A stretch of 64,000 bases of DNA, taken from Staphylotrichum longicolle (Eukaryota > Ascomycota > Sordariomycetes > Sordariales > Chaetomiaceae). A model generated the notes under the pieces. That model was not told where the DNA came from, did not search any database, and was given only the letters and a program-made list of their open reading frames with translations. The translations under genes were made by a program, and so were the position numbers. This document shows, piece by piece, positions 12,248 through 22,953 of this stretch. The stretch's first letter is position 1. Every line of letters begins with the position of its first letter. Location of the stretch: contig JAHCVI010000005.1 in NCBI GenBank assembly GCA_019096155.1, positions 506,468 to 570,467 on the forward strand, read 5' to 3'.

Positions 12248-13506
12248 CTACTTCACCTCCAGCAAACCAAACTTCCTCCGTGCGCCCATCATCATCAGGA
12301 TACAACAATACGTCATGCACGACGGTTCGCCCGCCCGTCGTCGAATCTCCCCGTCTGGCTCGTCGTCCACCCATCTTGTCACAGCGTCGTAGTGCTCCGC
12401 AGCCCAGGCGAGATGGTCGTCGGACACGGCCTCAGGGCAGAGCATGGCGAGGTGGTAGACGTCCGCGACCAACAGTGCGGTAGCGCCGACATCTGGGGGG
12501 GAGGTTTTATCGTCTAGCACGGCGCGTATCAGGTTTGTTTCCTGGTCCACGCTGGCGCAGGCCCGAGGGGAGTGGTGGAGAATCGGGAGAATGTCGGCGA
12601 GGAGGCGGTTCGCCTCGAAACGGACGCTGTCGGCGATCGACCAGTCGTCCCAGCCCATTTCTGTTTCGTTGTTAGTCGGGTCGCGGCTCACGAGCAGCAG
12701 AACCCCAAGGAGCCGCAGAATTCCGGCCACTGCGAGCGCGTTTCCGAGGGCGGTTGGGCGGCGGACGCAAGCACATCTGGGATGGCTGGCGGCAGGGCTG
12801 TTGTTGGTACTGCTGCAGTGGGCGCAGACCGTGTCCAGGAGAAGCGGCCCAGAAGTGCGCAGCTCGGTCATGTAGGCGCGCAGGGCGACGACGGCCTCGG
12901 GGAGGGTTTGGTGCTCGTAGAGGCAGAGGGAACTCCAGCCCAGGAATGGAACGACGGTGAAGATGGAGAGCGCGGACACGTTCAGCTCAGAGAGGGAACT
13001 GCTGATGGCGCCCGTCTCAGGGCTGCGCGGGGCGTGCTTCAAGAGACACCCGAGGTGCCGCCGGGCGAGGTTGATGAAGAGGTCACAGTCCGTTTCGGTC
13101 TGGCTTTCGTTTGTGGGCCTTGAGATGAGGACGAGGAGCGGAAGGGCCAGAGCACTCCACATGGTGAACTCATCGTGGGCCGGCTTGGTGTCCTCTAATC
13201 AAACGAGTCAGAGCCCATTGTCCTTGTCCGGTAAGCTCGTCGGGGTTCCTCCTGCATACCTCGAACCTCAGGGGTATCCGTATCCGCGATCTCCAGTTGT
13301 ATACACTGTTCAGCAAGCCAAATGGCTGGGTTAATGTCGTCTATGTGGGATTGAGGAGGCGGGAATGACAGCCAGCCAAAAGGAGTGATCCCTGAACCCT
13401 CAAACTCGAGCAGAGCTTGCACCACAAGACCGCGTTCGTCTCGCGTCGCGAGTACCTTAGCCTTTTGTACAAGTTCATGGTCGTCAATCATGACGGTCTC
13501 GTCCAT
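12248..13506 (-). CDS. Hypothetical protein, possibly fungal regulatory-type alpha-helical protein
   Basis: Two exons, 13506-13260 and 13194-12248, give 397 aa. The donor is GTATGC; the acceptor GATTAG follows a CTGAC branch site, and the frame closes exactly. The protein is alpha-helical and Leu/Ala-rich, with a motif CAHC plus nearby cysteines around residue 200. No signal peptide, zinc cluster or catalytic motif is seen. Its texture resembles the C-terminal halves of fungal zinc-cluster regulators that have lost the DNA-binding part, but I do not recognise the family. No partner gene is adjacent. Confidence 0.6.
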
Positions 13507-15431
13507 CGTGGATGTAAAGCAGGCGTTACTTAGAGGCTTTGGGCGTAGTTAAGGTACGTAACCGGTGCGGTGGAGCTGGTCCCAAGATGATGTTCAACTA
13601 AGACTGTTGCCGAGTGTAGGGTTCCAAAAGGTGAGAACCTAATATACTGAAGATTCTCATTCAAAAGCTCTCAGCTTTGCTTGTTTTCGCCAGTTTCTAC
13701 ATGTGGTCTTTCCTCAGATGGGCTCTTGGTCTTTGTGAGGAAGGCAGAATCTGCTGCTCCATTGCCGGGTGCTCTCTGCTCCCATTGCTATCCCGTTTTA
13801 ATGAGTGTCGGACCCGAGACACTGGAAGTTGTTAAAATAAAACCACGTGGGCCCATTTCTGCTGCAATTCAGGTTTGTGGTGATTCCATGCTTTCACATC
13901 ATCCCTAAAGTGTTTGCCTCACTTTCTCAATTCCTCTCACGTCGATTGAAGCAGCCAATCGGGCCGCTATCCAGTGAAGAAACAAACTCAGTCTTTTACC
14001 TACACGTCGTAGACCAGCGCAAATTTTTCATGGGTGGCTGTTATTGTTATCGGGTGATGGAGATGAAGTTGGCAGGCGAGGTCCATCCGGCTTCAAAATT
14101 CGGGTCAGATTGGTCCGGGCACCGCGAGGCTGCTCCACAGCATCCAGCATTCAGCCTTTCACTGCCGGGGACTTCTTGTTCAAGCTTCACTTCCGTGGCT
14201 CATCAGCTACTTGTCGCTTATGGGCGATTCTTGGCTCGTGGGCGCGATACATAGATAGCAGCGGGCAAAAGTCGACGATTCAATGCCATGTCGGTCAAAA
14301 ACACTGGGTTCCCTCACTGTCCATCACGCGACTCGCCCACATTGGGGATCGGGCGCTCCACCAGGTCCACAACGATCGCGGGGTGGAATCTGGGGAAGTG
14401 GAGCTTCAGGACAAACCAGCAGGGGGCCGCCGTAGCCGAAGACGACAAGTGGGTTTCGCAAGTGACCTGAGAGAGTCAGTTCTGACAAAGGGATGTCATG
14501 ATCAACAATCAGGAGGATTGGTGGAATGAAGGAGCGAGGCTGAAAGGTCCCATCCCATGTGTCTCCGGGGCTGTCGAGATTTGTGCACTGAGAGCAGAAA
14601 ACACGGCGAGGACCCAACCTGGGAGGGGTGGAGCTACCCCGGCTGAACCCAGGCCCAGACCTCGATGAACACGAGAACACAACCGGAGCTGATCTCTTGC
14701 CCTGGATGCCTGCGCGGTTTATGAAGGAAAAACCCTGCAACCATCGGCGAGTTCTGAGCGGCACCACGCCCGAATTGAGAGCGCAAGGTGGCATCACACT
14801 CGACCTTCCTGTGCGGAGGAAGCAGGAGCAAGGGGCGTCACCTGGCTGCGACAGCGCCATTGGCCAATAAGGAGCTCACCCCGCAGGCCAGCCGAAATTG
14901 GTTGGCTTAATCTGGGGCAGCACCAGGGTGCTCTTGGCAAGCGCATCGGGGTCACGGTCGACAACGCCATTCCAGCCATCGATTGTCTCGGGGTCTCGCC
15001 TTGGATTTTTGTCAACATGAACAGGCAAGACGGGGAAAGAAGCAATGCATCATGGACGGTCTGAAAGTCGTTGAATCGAGTCATTTCTTCATTCTGATGC
15101 CAAAGTGACTGCAGCGTCTCGTGTCGGGGGAAATCACTTCAACCGGCCGAGCTGTTCCTGCTCCTTCCCGGGTTTCCCCAGATTTGCCTCGCACGGCTCT
15201 TGCCAGAACAAAACAAGCCCGGCTGCACCTCGCGCGCCATTGGCCAGCACGGCTGCCCTTCCTGCCGTTCCATTCATGTTGTGACACCTTGGTGCCTCAG
15301 GAACCAATCCCCGCACAACCGGCACCCCCTCTCGCTCCCGCCTCTTTTTCCCTCCCTTTCCTACTTTTGTTCAACTCCAATTCACCCGTCACACACTCCA
15401 TCCATCAACCTCATCAACCCTCCGCGCCAAA
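13507..15431. other. Spacer upstream of ATP9
   Basis: No gene is supported over 1.9 kb. The last 100 bp before the ATG are pyrimidine- and CCAA-rich with runs such as CCCTCCCTTTCC, as expected for a strong fungal housekeeping promoter. Confidence 0.5.
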
Positions 15432-16052
15432 ATGTTCGCCTCAAGCCGGTTGACTGGCGCCGTCGCCCGCATGGGCATGAAGCAGCCTGCCCGTCTGATG
15501 TCGTCGCAGGGATCGGGTACGTTCTCCACTGAGTGGGCCACTTGTCAGCTCCACTGCTCGCTCCCGGGTGCGTTATTTACCAGGTCGTCTCGTCTCTAGC
15601 TCGCGTCCCAAGCTCCATCATCTCCACTATCTCCACCCGTCAGGCTGCTGGCCGCAACGGCCTGCTTCTCAATGGCGGTCGCAACACGTTCGCCTCCACC
15701 ATGGTTCGCGGCGCCATGCAATCGCGGAGCGTCGTCGTCGAGTCGACCGCTGCGGCCCTGATCACGGCTGCCAAGGTGCACGGAGCCGGTGCCGCCACCA
15801 TCGGTCTTGCGGGTGCCGGTGTCGGAATTGGCACTGTCTTTGGCGCGCTCATCAATGGTGTCGCGCGCAACCCGGCTCTCAGAGGTAAGAATTGACGCCC
15901 CGTCATCAACGCCATCGAAATATCGCCCAATGCTGACGATTTCATCAATTGCAGGCCAGCTTTTCTCGTACGCCGTCCTGGGCTTTGCCTTCGCCGAAGC
16001 CACCGGCCTTTTCGCCCTCATGGTTGCCTTCCTCCTTCTCTATGCCTACTAG
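15432..16052 (+). CDS. ATP9: Mitochondrial ATP synthase subunit c, nuclear-encoded
   Basis: This forms the proton-translocating c-ring of F0 in the mitochondrial inner membrane. Three exons (15432-15516, 15600-15884, 15955-16052) give 155 aa; donors are GTACGT and GTAAGA, acceptors TCTAG and TGCAG. Residues 1 to about 75 are a mitochondrial presequence rich in Ser, Arg and Ala without acids. The mature part is a two-helix hairpin: a glycine-rich helix (GAGVGIG), the polar loop ARNPALRGQLF, and a second helix with the proton-carrying glutamate in GFAFAEATGLF (E138). The mature sequence differs from the classical Neurospora form in the second helix end (FALMVAFLLLYAY). It looks more like the alternative nuclear paralogue described in Podospora. 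Nuclear ATP9 is known in filamentous ascomycetes. Identification is secure; paralogue assignment is tentative. Confidence 0.95.
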
Positions 16053-17915
16053 ACGGGGTTTGGATCGCTCGCTGGTCCCAACTCGAGTCCGTGGAAGGAA
16101 ACAAGGACAAAGGTCGGCAGGCATGGTTTGACAGGTGGAGACAAAACCGTTGAGCACGCGAGCAGCCGTCCCGCCTCGTCGGAGCTGAACGGCGCTATCT
16201 TGGCGCAGATCCACCCTCTGCCGTGCCGGCCAGGGCCCTGGCCGCGGTAATTCGAGTGGATCTGCTCCCACATGCATTTTCAAGAGGTTTCGACTTTCAC
16301 ATTGTGTGTATGTACAACTCCAGCTAGAAGTACGAGACAGGACGGAAGAGATGGTGCGGTTAGAAACACTCGATGGGTTTTTGTGTCTGATGTGCTCCGG
16401 TGAATGCATGTGCAACGGGTGGTCTGACTGTCTCGAAAACTCGAATGTGCCAACCGTATCGCACAACACCACCACCCGACGTTATCAAACCAGACTCTGT
16501 ACCTGCAGGGACCAGACAATGATGTAATAACGACCCTGAATCCAATCATCTCATCCTCGGGGGTCCAAGTCCGACACGTGGTATCACAGTGCGTATTTCG
16601 GATGACGAGATGGAAGAACACGACGAGGCTCTCGGCTTTACACAGTATCTCAAGTCAAGGGAGAAATGGAAGAAGCATCCTGGCAAAAGTAGGCTTTTTG
16701 TGCCAACTTAGCTTGTCTAGACCTTGCCACACAAGTCGTTTCATGTCAGAGAGGTCTTGTTACTTCTCAGGTTAGATTCCCCCGCTGTCTCAACTCTGGT
16801 GCTGCGGACTTTTTGTGTTAATCTTCGTATCTGCAAGTCTTCAAGCTTCAGGGTACTTGAGACTGGTAGGTTGGTATTTACTACAGGACTGTCCTGCAGC
16901 ACGACCTGCACTGCACATGCGCCTCCTGCAACTTGAACCATGGCATCGTGTTTGCTGCGCCTGTGGCGCGCCAGTCCGGTCGGGAGGGGAAGTTAGGCCG
17001 TAGGTCGACCAACAGGCGCTCTCAATGCTCCTGGAGACTAAACATCAAGTTGGAGAGTACAGCAAGTGATGCCAGCGAGACTCTGGCAATGCCCTGGGCT
17101 GCCCATTTAGGTACTTCTGTGGTCTTTTCCACGAGAGATCCGAGTCGGTACACTCAAAGACTGGAGGCGCAGGTCAACTAGAGGTCCAAGGACAGCGGGT
17201 TGGTTGGTGAACCAGGGATCCCGGAAACAGCTGCAGAAGAGCCAGAGAGGTGGCCCCTTGCGAACGGTCGTGCAAAATTGAGGGCTTGCGACACACACAC
17301 TCTCTCTCCCTCCTACCCTCCCTTCCCCCCAACCCCCCCTCTCTCTCCCTTTCTTTCTCTCTCTTTCTGTGTGTGTGCATGGCAAGGAGAGTCCCGCTTG
17401 GGTGAGCTGCGGTCACGGGTTGTTACTTACCTAAGGAAGACAGATGAACAAAATGCAAACTTGCTTCCTCTTTTCGGAATTCCGGGCTGCCGGGGATCGA
17501 ATCGAGAGAGATTGTAATGAGTTTGAGCCGAACTTTGGCTGACTGACGACTCTATCGCATGATGGCATGTGCTGCATTCATGTATGAGTTGACTTGTGCC
17601 GAATGGTGGGCTCAAGCTGGGAGAGTATTCAACATTCAGGGGTAAATGAACAGTTTTCACAGCACGTCAAGAAAATGATTGAAATCTAAACAAATGTAAA
17701 TTACTGATACAAAAGGAAGAACAGTAGAACTGCTCGCAAACTCTACACCCCCGTCTCTTGTGACAATTTTAGCATCAAGTGAAGCCCGTCAGAGCCACCT
17801 CCAACTAGATAGATATGTGTTGAAAAGACCAAGTTCCGATGCAAAGACCTTGTCAGAGGCTTGTCCATTGTCCCATCATCAACCCTTTAGTTATCGCTCT
17901 TCTGGGATACACCGC
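16053..17915. other. Spacer between ATP9 and secreted-protein gene
   Basis: No gene is supported. A pyrimidine-rich and CA-rich microsatellite occupies about 17290-17380. Confidence 0.5.
17290..17380. repeat. Pyrimidine/CT and TG microsatellite tract
   Basis: A run of ACACAC, CTCTCTCCC, TTTCTTTCTCTC and TGTGTGTG elements lies in a non-coding spacer. Confidence 0.75.
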
Positions 17916-19012
17916 TCAAGGACCTCCGGCACGGCCCTCCTTGACGAGCTTCCAGTCACCCTGGAACGTGCAGGCGGAACCAGTGGCGCAGTAGTAGGCG
18001 CCGCCCTTGTTGTTCTTGTTGGGGCTCCAGATGATGATGTTCTGGGACTCCCACTGCGTCTGGGCCGTGCAAGGGTAGCGCCAGCCCTTCTGGACGGTGT
18101 AGGCGGTCATGGCGGTTCGGTACTTGATGCACACCTTCTGGTTCTTGCCCGCCTGGCACTCGTAGTTGTTGCCCGTCGTCCAGCTCGTCTGGACGGCAAA
18201 CCCGCCGCTGATCCAGGGCACGCCCGCGGTGGCGCTCCACCCGATGCTGTACGACTTGGATTGCTCATAGCCGGCGCTGCACTGGGAGGCACTCTTGCAC
18301 TCGGCGTTTTGCTGTTATTTTCTGTTAGTTGCGCAGGTTCTCTGTCTGGGTCGCTAACCACGGGTGGGTCACTTACGCTGAGTTGAATGTGGTGGTAGTT
18401 TTGATGCGGGTTGCCGTTGCCCACAAGCCTGCTGGTCTGGGTCGGGTTGCAGTTGAAGGTGCCGCCAGAACCCGCCTGCCTTCTCGCATGGGCGCCAGGA
18501 CCTCTGGGCTCGACGTTGCGCGAGAGAAGCTCTCCAACTTGCACGTCGCGGCTGTCCTCGCCGAGTCCAAAGGCGGCACGGCGCGTCAGATGGTCGTCGA
18601 AGCAAGAGTCGGTGGCGGCAGCGGGCAGCTCGACAAGCTCGATGCCGGCAGGCCACGGAGCCACGCACTCAACGTGCAGTTCCGTGTCGTCGTAGATGGC
18701 TCCGCACTCGACGCCCCCGGATACGCCGGGATCCGAGTGGACCGTGTACGTCTTGGAGCCAAGCTGGAGCGTACCGCTTCCATGCTGGTCTACGTCGTAG
18801 GTGACGTTGAGAGCTCCGAGTGCCAGAGTTGCAGCACAGCTGTGGCCGTAGGTCCTGGCCCTGGACTCGTCCGTGACAATAATCGAGTTTTCGTTTGTCG
18901 TCTTGTCACGAAAAAGGGACACGAGGACGCTCGGAGAGGCTCGGCGCTGGACGGCGCCCGTGGCCACACCAGCAACCAGCGGCAGGCCGCCGACAAGGAG
19001 AGTGAAAAGCAT
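17916..19012 (-). CDS. Secreted two-part cysteine-containing protein of unknown function
   Basis: Two exons, 19012-18377 and 18311-17916, give 343 aa. The donor is GTAAGT and the acceptor AACAG, in phase 0. Residues 1-20 form a signal peptide (LLVGGLPLVAGVATGAV core), so the product is probably extracellular. The N-terminal half is beta-rich with three cysteines. After a basic ARRQ site near residue 180 comes a second cysteine-rich part, residues about 185-343. It carries CNPTQT, an ECKSASQC pair, a Trp-rich repeat (IGWSATAG, SGGFAVQTSW), CQAG...VCIKY and a final YYCATGSAC. The pattern recalls fungal apoplastic proteins but I cannot assign a family. It is isolated by more than 1 kb on both sides. 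Confidence 0.7.
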
Positions 19013-20328
19013 GGTGGAGATTGTGTTGAAGTTGAGTGATGGATGAGAGCTGTTGAGGATGCTGGAGAAAAGATGGAATTCCCAGGTCCCAGACGGAGGT
19101 TTATATATCTACGTAGGTGCTTGTGCCGGCTCTGAGATTCTTGTTATGCCTCGCCTGGTTCCTTGTTGCCATGAGTCTGGAAAAGGTAATTTCGTCTGGC
19201 CATCTTCGCTTCCGTTCAATGCTTGTGTGCGGTTAGGTTAGCTGTGGTCTTCGACGGCGTCGAGGTCCAGGAAGCCCGCTCTCGCGCCTAACCGAGGAGG
19301 CACAAGCATTGAAGCAGGCTCGGTCTATCCGACTCGAAAGATTGTGTGGAATCAAGCTCGCCGGTTCTGTGATAGCTCTCCGGAAAGTGGAGGTCTGGAG
19401 GCGAACAGACACTTAGCCGGGACGAGTCGAGGGCCTAGCAAGCGAAAGGATGATGGCGCGGAGGGATGATGGCGCCGCAGCATGGAGTTAAGACGTCTAT
19501 TGGCAAAGCGAGGCGCTGCCGCGCTGCATCGCGATGTGGCATTGTGGCGTTTAGGTCTGATCAGGGCTGACGCCAAGCGGCTGTTTTTAGGGGTCCATGA
19601 TTCCACAACAAAAAGGTGAAGCGGTGGAACGGCCCTACGACCCGAGATGCACAGCCTGCAAGAACCGAAATTGAACGCCAGGCTCCCGCCCAGACTTGCG
19701 TTCTCTCAACCAAGGTGTTGTCGACTGCGAGTTCGTTGGCCTCAAATATGTCTGGGTTTCTTTTAACTACGTTTGGTGCAAAGTGGCTCTTCGGCACCGG
19801 AGCAGAATGAGGTTTAGAAGACTTGTGTTGCTCCGACAGACGATGGGATGGGCGAGCCTCGAGATTCTTCGTCGGGTCGAAGAAGTCATTCGATACTGTT
19901 GATGTCAACGACAATACCAAGTACCCAGCATCAGACGATTTTCGGCAACGCCGTTCTGAAGGATCAGGAAGCTTGAGTAAACGGCCCGTTCCCTTGGGAC
20001 CGCAGCAAGCGGGAAAAGCGATGCAAAGGGCCAAACGAGCGGCGCAAGGGGCTGGAACGGCGGTCTGGACTGAGCTGAACCCACAAAGACAGGGGGAAAG
20101 ATGCTCGACCAGGGCGCCTGCTACCTCAAACCACCAAACCTCGATATATTGGCATCCAATGTTTCATCGTTCCCTCTCTTGGTGTTTTCAGTTCCTCCAG
20201 TGACAAATCCTGCACCGGGACGGCGCAACTCGGAGGCGGAAAAAGCAAGCCTACATTCAGACCTGGTTACAAATAGACTGATGCCAAGGGAAGGGCATGG
20301 CAACGGCGTTAGGCTATCCAGTCCACAG
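19013..20328. other. Spacer between secreted-protein and HET genes
   Basis: No gene is supported in 1.3 kb. A TATATAT-like element lies 80-90 bp upstream of the secreted-protein start, near 19100. Confidence 0.4.
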
Positions 20329-22290
20329 CTATACTAGGTAAAATGTCTCCTCCCACCTCTGTCCGACTAGCTCTCCGTCCATCACCCCATCACAGTAGGC
20401 TTCACCGACGTAGAGATACTGTTTCCCCATGTAACCCCACATGCCCCTGGGCCGCAAGACAGAACACACTCGCGCCCCGAACAAAACGACCACGACATCT
20501 CCGGGACACATGGCTGGTGGGCCGACACCGACGTAGCCGCAGCTCGTGATGAAAGGCCGCATTCCGCTCATCTTGGACAGGCTCAGTCGATACATGGATG
20601 CCTCCTTATTGTCTGGCGGTGGCGCGGCTGCCCCTGCCAGGCCTCCGGACTCCATCCACGCAATCTGATTGCGGAAGTCAACGAACGCCCGCATGGCCCG
20701 TTGGGTCGCTCGCTGCTGCGCGCCGGGGCCCGGTTCATTTGCCTCCCAGATATCGGCAATGGGAACCCGCCACTCGGCCTCTTCGCGCCGCTGCCTCGAA
20801 GCGTAGATGGGCTGGTTCTTCACCGCCGAGAGGCGGCAGAGAAATCGGATCTCTGCCAGATAGCTCTGGTGGCGAAAGGCGTCTGCACCGTCGGCATCTT
20901 TCGTCCAAACGCTTCCCATGTCCTCGACGATGTCGACGCTGAAGCCACCCAGGCCGAGGACAGTGTCGCCAAGCTCCGTCATGACCATCGGTGAGCGGAA
21001 CCCCGATGGCCGGAAGTACTGCTGCTCCTCCACGGCGCCAGCCAACGGGTAAGGGTAAAAGGACGGCCGCAGATTGGGGTGCCAGTCGGGTACCCAGGAC
21101 GGCAGCACGCCATCCACGTCCCTCGGGAACTGCACGTACGCCAGCATAGCCAGATTGCCCGCTTTGATCAAAGCCCTGGCGACATCCGTCAGAACCTGTA
21201 CCGCTGACTTACCGTAATCAGCGCGGAGGCGCAAGCGATCAAGATCCGTCGCCAGGCTGAACATTCCAAAGACACGGTCCACCGCCTCGCTCGCGTGGGC
21301 TTCGCGGCCCACGTGGACCATCTGCAGCAGCTCGAACAGCGTGCCTGCCGGGCGCTCCCCGCGTTCGACCCTCTGCCTCCAAGACCTCGCGCTGAAAAAC
21401 GCCGGCGTGGGATCACGAGTGCCCAGCGCACCGACGAGCGCCACCTTGTCGTCGCCCTGGGCGCGCACCGCCTGGAGAAACTCATGCGTCAGGCCGAGGC
21501 CCAGGAAGAGGCGGGTTGTCTTGACATAGTCCGCAGGGACCTGCATAAACCCACAGAGAAACACCGGGTTGGCGCCGACGCAGAACTCCTGCACCACCCA
21601 CACGCGCCGGAACCACTCGCGGCGGTCCCAATCCGCCACGGCCTGCAGGCGCTGCAGCAGCAACTCTCGGGCCAGGGCCTGCACCGCGGCGGCCTGCTGC
21701 CACAGCGGGTCGTACGGGTTCCGCGCGTGCACGGCTGCGTCCAGCAGCGGCATCTTATCGCGCGTGCAGTACTGTTGCAGGTTGGCGTCGTTGATCTTGC
21801 CGCCGACTTGGGCGTAAAGATCCATCACCTCGTCCGAACCCTGCCCCGCCGGGCCGAGCCACACGAGGACTTGCTCGGCGCAGCTGTAGATGCTCGCCAT
21901 CATGTCGACCTGGATGCTCTTCTCGGGATTGTCTGTCTGCATGATGCAGATCTGGTCGATCCAAATGACGAGGGGCTCGGTGCGGTTGTGGCGCAAGTGT
22001 CTGAGGGCCGAGTCGAGCGATTCGGTGATGGAAAAGGGGCGGTTGTCGATGAAGATGACGCGGCGGGGTTGGTTCTTTTCGCCCCAGGAGTAGGAGAGCG
22101 CCTTGTAGGGCGGCGCCGTGTTTTTGAGGAACACGGTCTCGAGTCTACAGCAGATGGGCTGGTCGAAGTCGGCGCCGACGTTGCTTGGAGGTTGTGGGAC
22201 TGGTTGAAGCTCGAGCAGTCGGATCTGTGAATGTGGGCGCTCCAGCGGGGTGTGCAAGAATGGGCTAGGGGTTGGGGTTGGGGTCGCCAT
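20329..22290 (-). CDS. HET-domain protein (heterokaryon incompatibility family)
   Basis: One exon gives 653 aa from the ATG at 22290 (MATPTPTPSP), which I prefer over an in-frame ATG 58 codons upstream because that extension is not domain-like. Residues about 60-205 hold the HET core: YKALSYSWGE, then IWIDQICIMQ, then SIYSCAEQVLVWLGP. These are the three conserved HET blocks. The C-terminal 400 residues are helical and variable, as usual; motifs such as VFGMFSLATDLDRL and PSWVPDWHP are typical of the long HET class. The family triggers or regulates programmed cell death on non-self recognition. It is one of two HET genes within 8.5 kb, with a membrane-protein gene between them. Confidence 0.9.
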   Translation of the reverse strand: MATPTPTPSPFLHTPLERPHSQIRLLELQPVPQPPSNVGADFDQPICCRLETVFLKNTAPPYKALSYSWGEKNQPRRVIFIDNRPFSITESLDSALRHLRHNRTEPLVIWIDQICIMQTDNPEKSIQVDMMASIYSCAEQVLVWLGPAGQGSDEVMDLYAQVGGKINDANLQQYCTRDKMPLLDAAVHARNPYDPLWQQAAAVQALARELLLQRLQAVADWDRREWFRRVWVVQEFCVGANPVFLCGFMQVPADYVKTTRLFLGLGLTHEFLQAVRAQGDDKVALVGALGTRDPTPAFFSARSWRQRVERGERPAGTLFELLQMVHVGREAHASEAVDRVFGMFSLATDLDRLRLRADYGKSAVQVLTDVARALIKAGNLAMLAYVQFPRDVDGVLPSWVPDWHPNLRPSFYPYPLAGAVEEQQYFRPSGFRSPMVMTELGDTVLGLGGFSVDIVEDMGSVWTKDADGADAFRHQSYLAEIRFLCRLSAVKNQPIYASRQRREEAEWRVPIADIWEANEPGPGAQQRATQRAMRAFVDFRNQIAWMESGGLAGAAAPPPDNKEASMYRLSLSKMSGMRPFITSCGYVGVGPPAMCPGDVVVVLFGARVCSVLRPRGMWGYMGKQYLYVGEAYCDGVMDGELVGQRWEETFYLV

Positions 22291-22953
22291 AGTTTCGGGA
22301 GCTGGTTTCCTCCTTGTGTATTGTCGTATAGTCGGTGAGCGTTGAGTGGTGAAAAAGAATAAGGTAACGTTGAAGTGTTCTGTGGTCTCAGCTCCAATTA
22401 TGTCTTCGAAAACGGTGCTAAAATCGCCTCTTGAGCTTAGGTTCAGCCGCAAATGGGAGGACAAAGATGACCGAAACCTTGCAGAGTTGCAGAACGCCTA
22501 ACAGATCCAGCTGAACATTGGGCACTTAAACGTTACTTGGGTAGGTACATGTCGGCTAGGTAGCTTAGAGAGGCTACCTAGGTACACAATAACTGCCTCG
22601 ACACGATCCTTAAGCCGCTTCCCTCCCTGTGCTTCTTGCGCTTCCTATCGTGTCTCCCCTGACAACAAGCTAGTCGAATGCAAAAGAGACTTGTGCGAGA
22701 AGGAGATAAATAAACAATTCATCGAGATTGGGATGAACTTGCCCCTTGCGTAACCCGAGCCCCTTTAGGCCGAGAGGCTAATTAAAGTGTTTGCTTGACG
22801 TGCCTTGCATGTGAGAAAGCTTCTCGTTGCAAAGCAAGACAGAAAGACATGTGCCCAGATGAGTGCACCCAATCCCTTCCTCTCGTTGGTGATTTGACCA
22901 AGCTAACAAGGCAAGGCAAGGAGTCCCAGCGGTTTGCCTCTCAGTCCAGTCTC
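22291..22953. other. Spacer between HET and membrane-protein genes
   Basis: No gene is seen. It contains a 9-bp inverted repeat, CTAGGTAGC (22556-22564) and GCTACCTAG (22573-22581), with an 8-nt loop. Confidence 0.5.
22556..22581. repeat. 9-bp inverted repeat (hairpin)
   Basis: Perfect arms CTAGGTAGC/GCTACCTAG surround TTAGAGAG. It belongs to the recurring CCTAGGTA/CTTAGGTACC-like spacer motifs in this window. Confidence 0.6.

Noticed and set aside
11837..12517. Plus-strand frame of 226 codons
   Set aside because: Overlaps the tRNA-like element and the 3' end of the minus-strand gene; composition is not coding-like.
14324..14860. Minus-strand frame of 178 codons upstream of ATP9
   Set aside because: No motif, no signal peptide and no plausible splicing; likely chance in a GC-rich promoter.
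17430..17515. Possible minus-strand tRNA near a GGATCGAATC motif
   Set aside because: Only a weak B box; no acceptor or anticodon stem can be formed.
19561..20034. Minus-strand 157-codon frame between the secreted-protein and HET genes
   Set aside because: Codon use and composition do not look coding; no recognisable domain.
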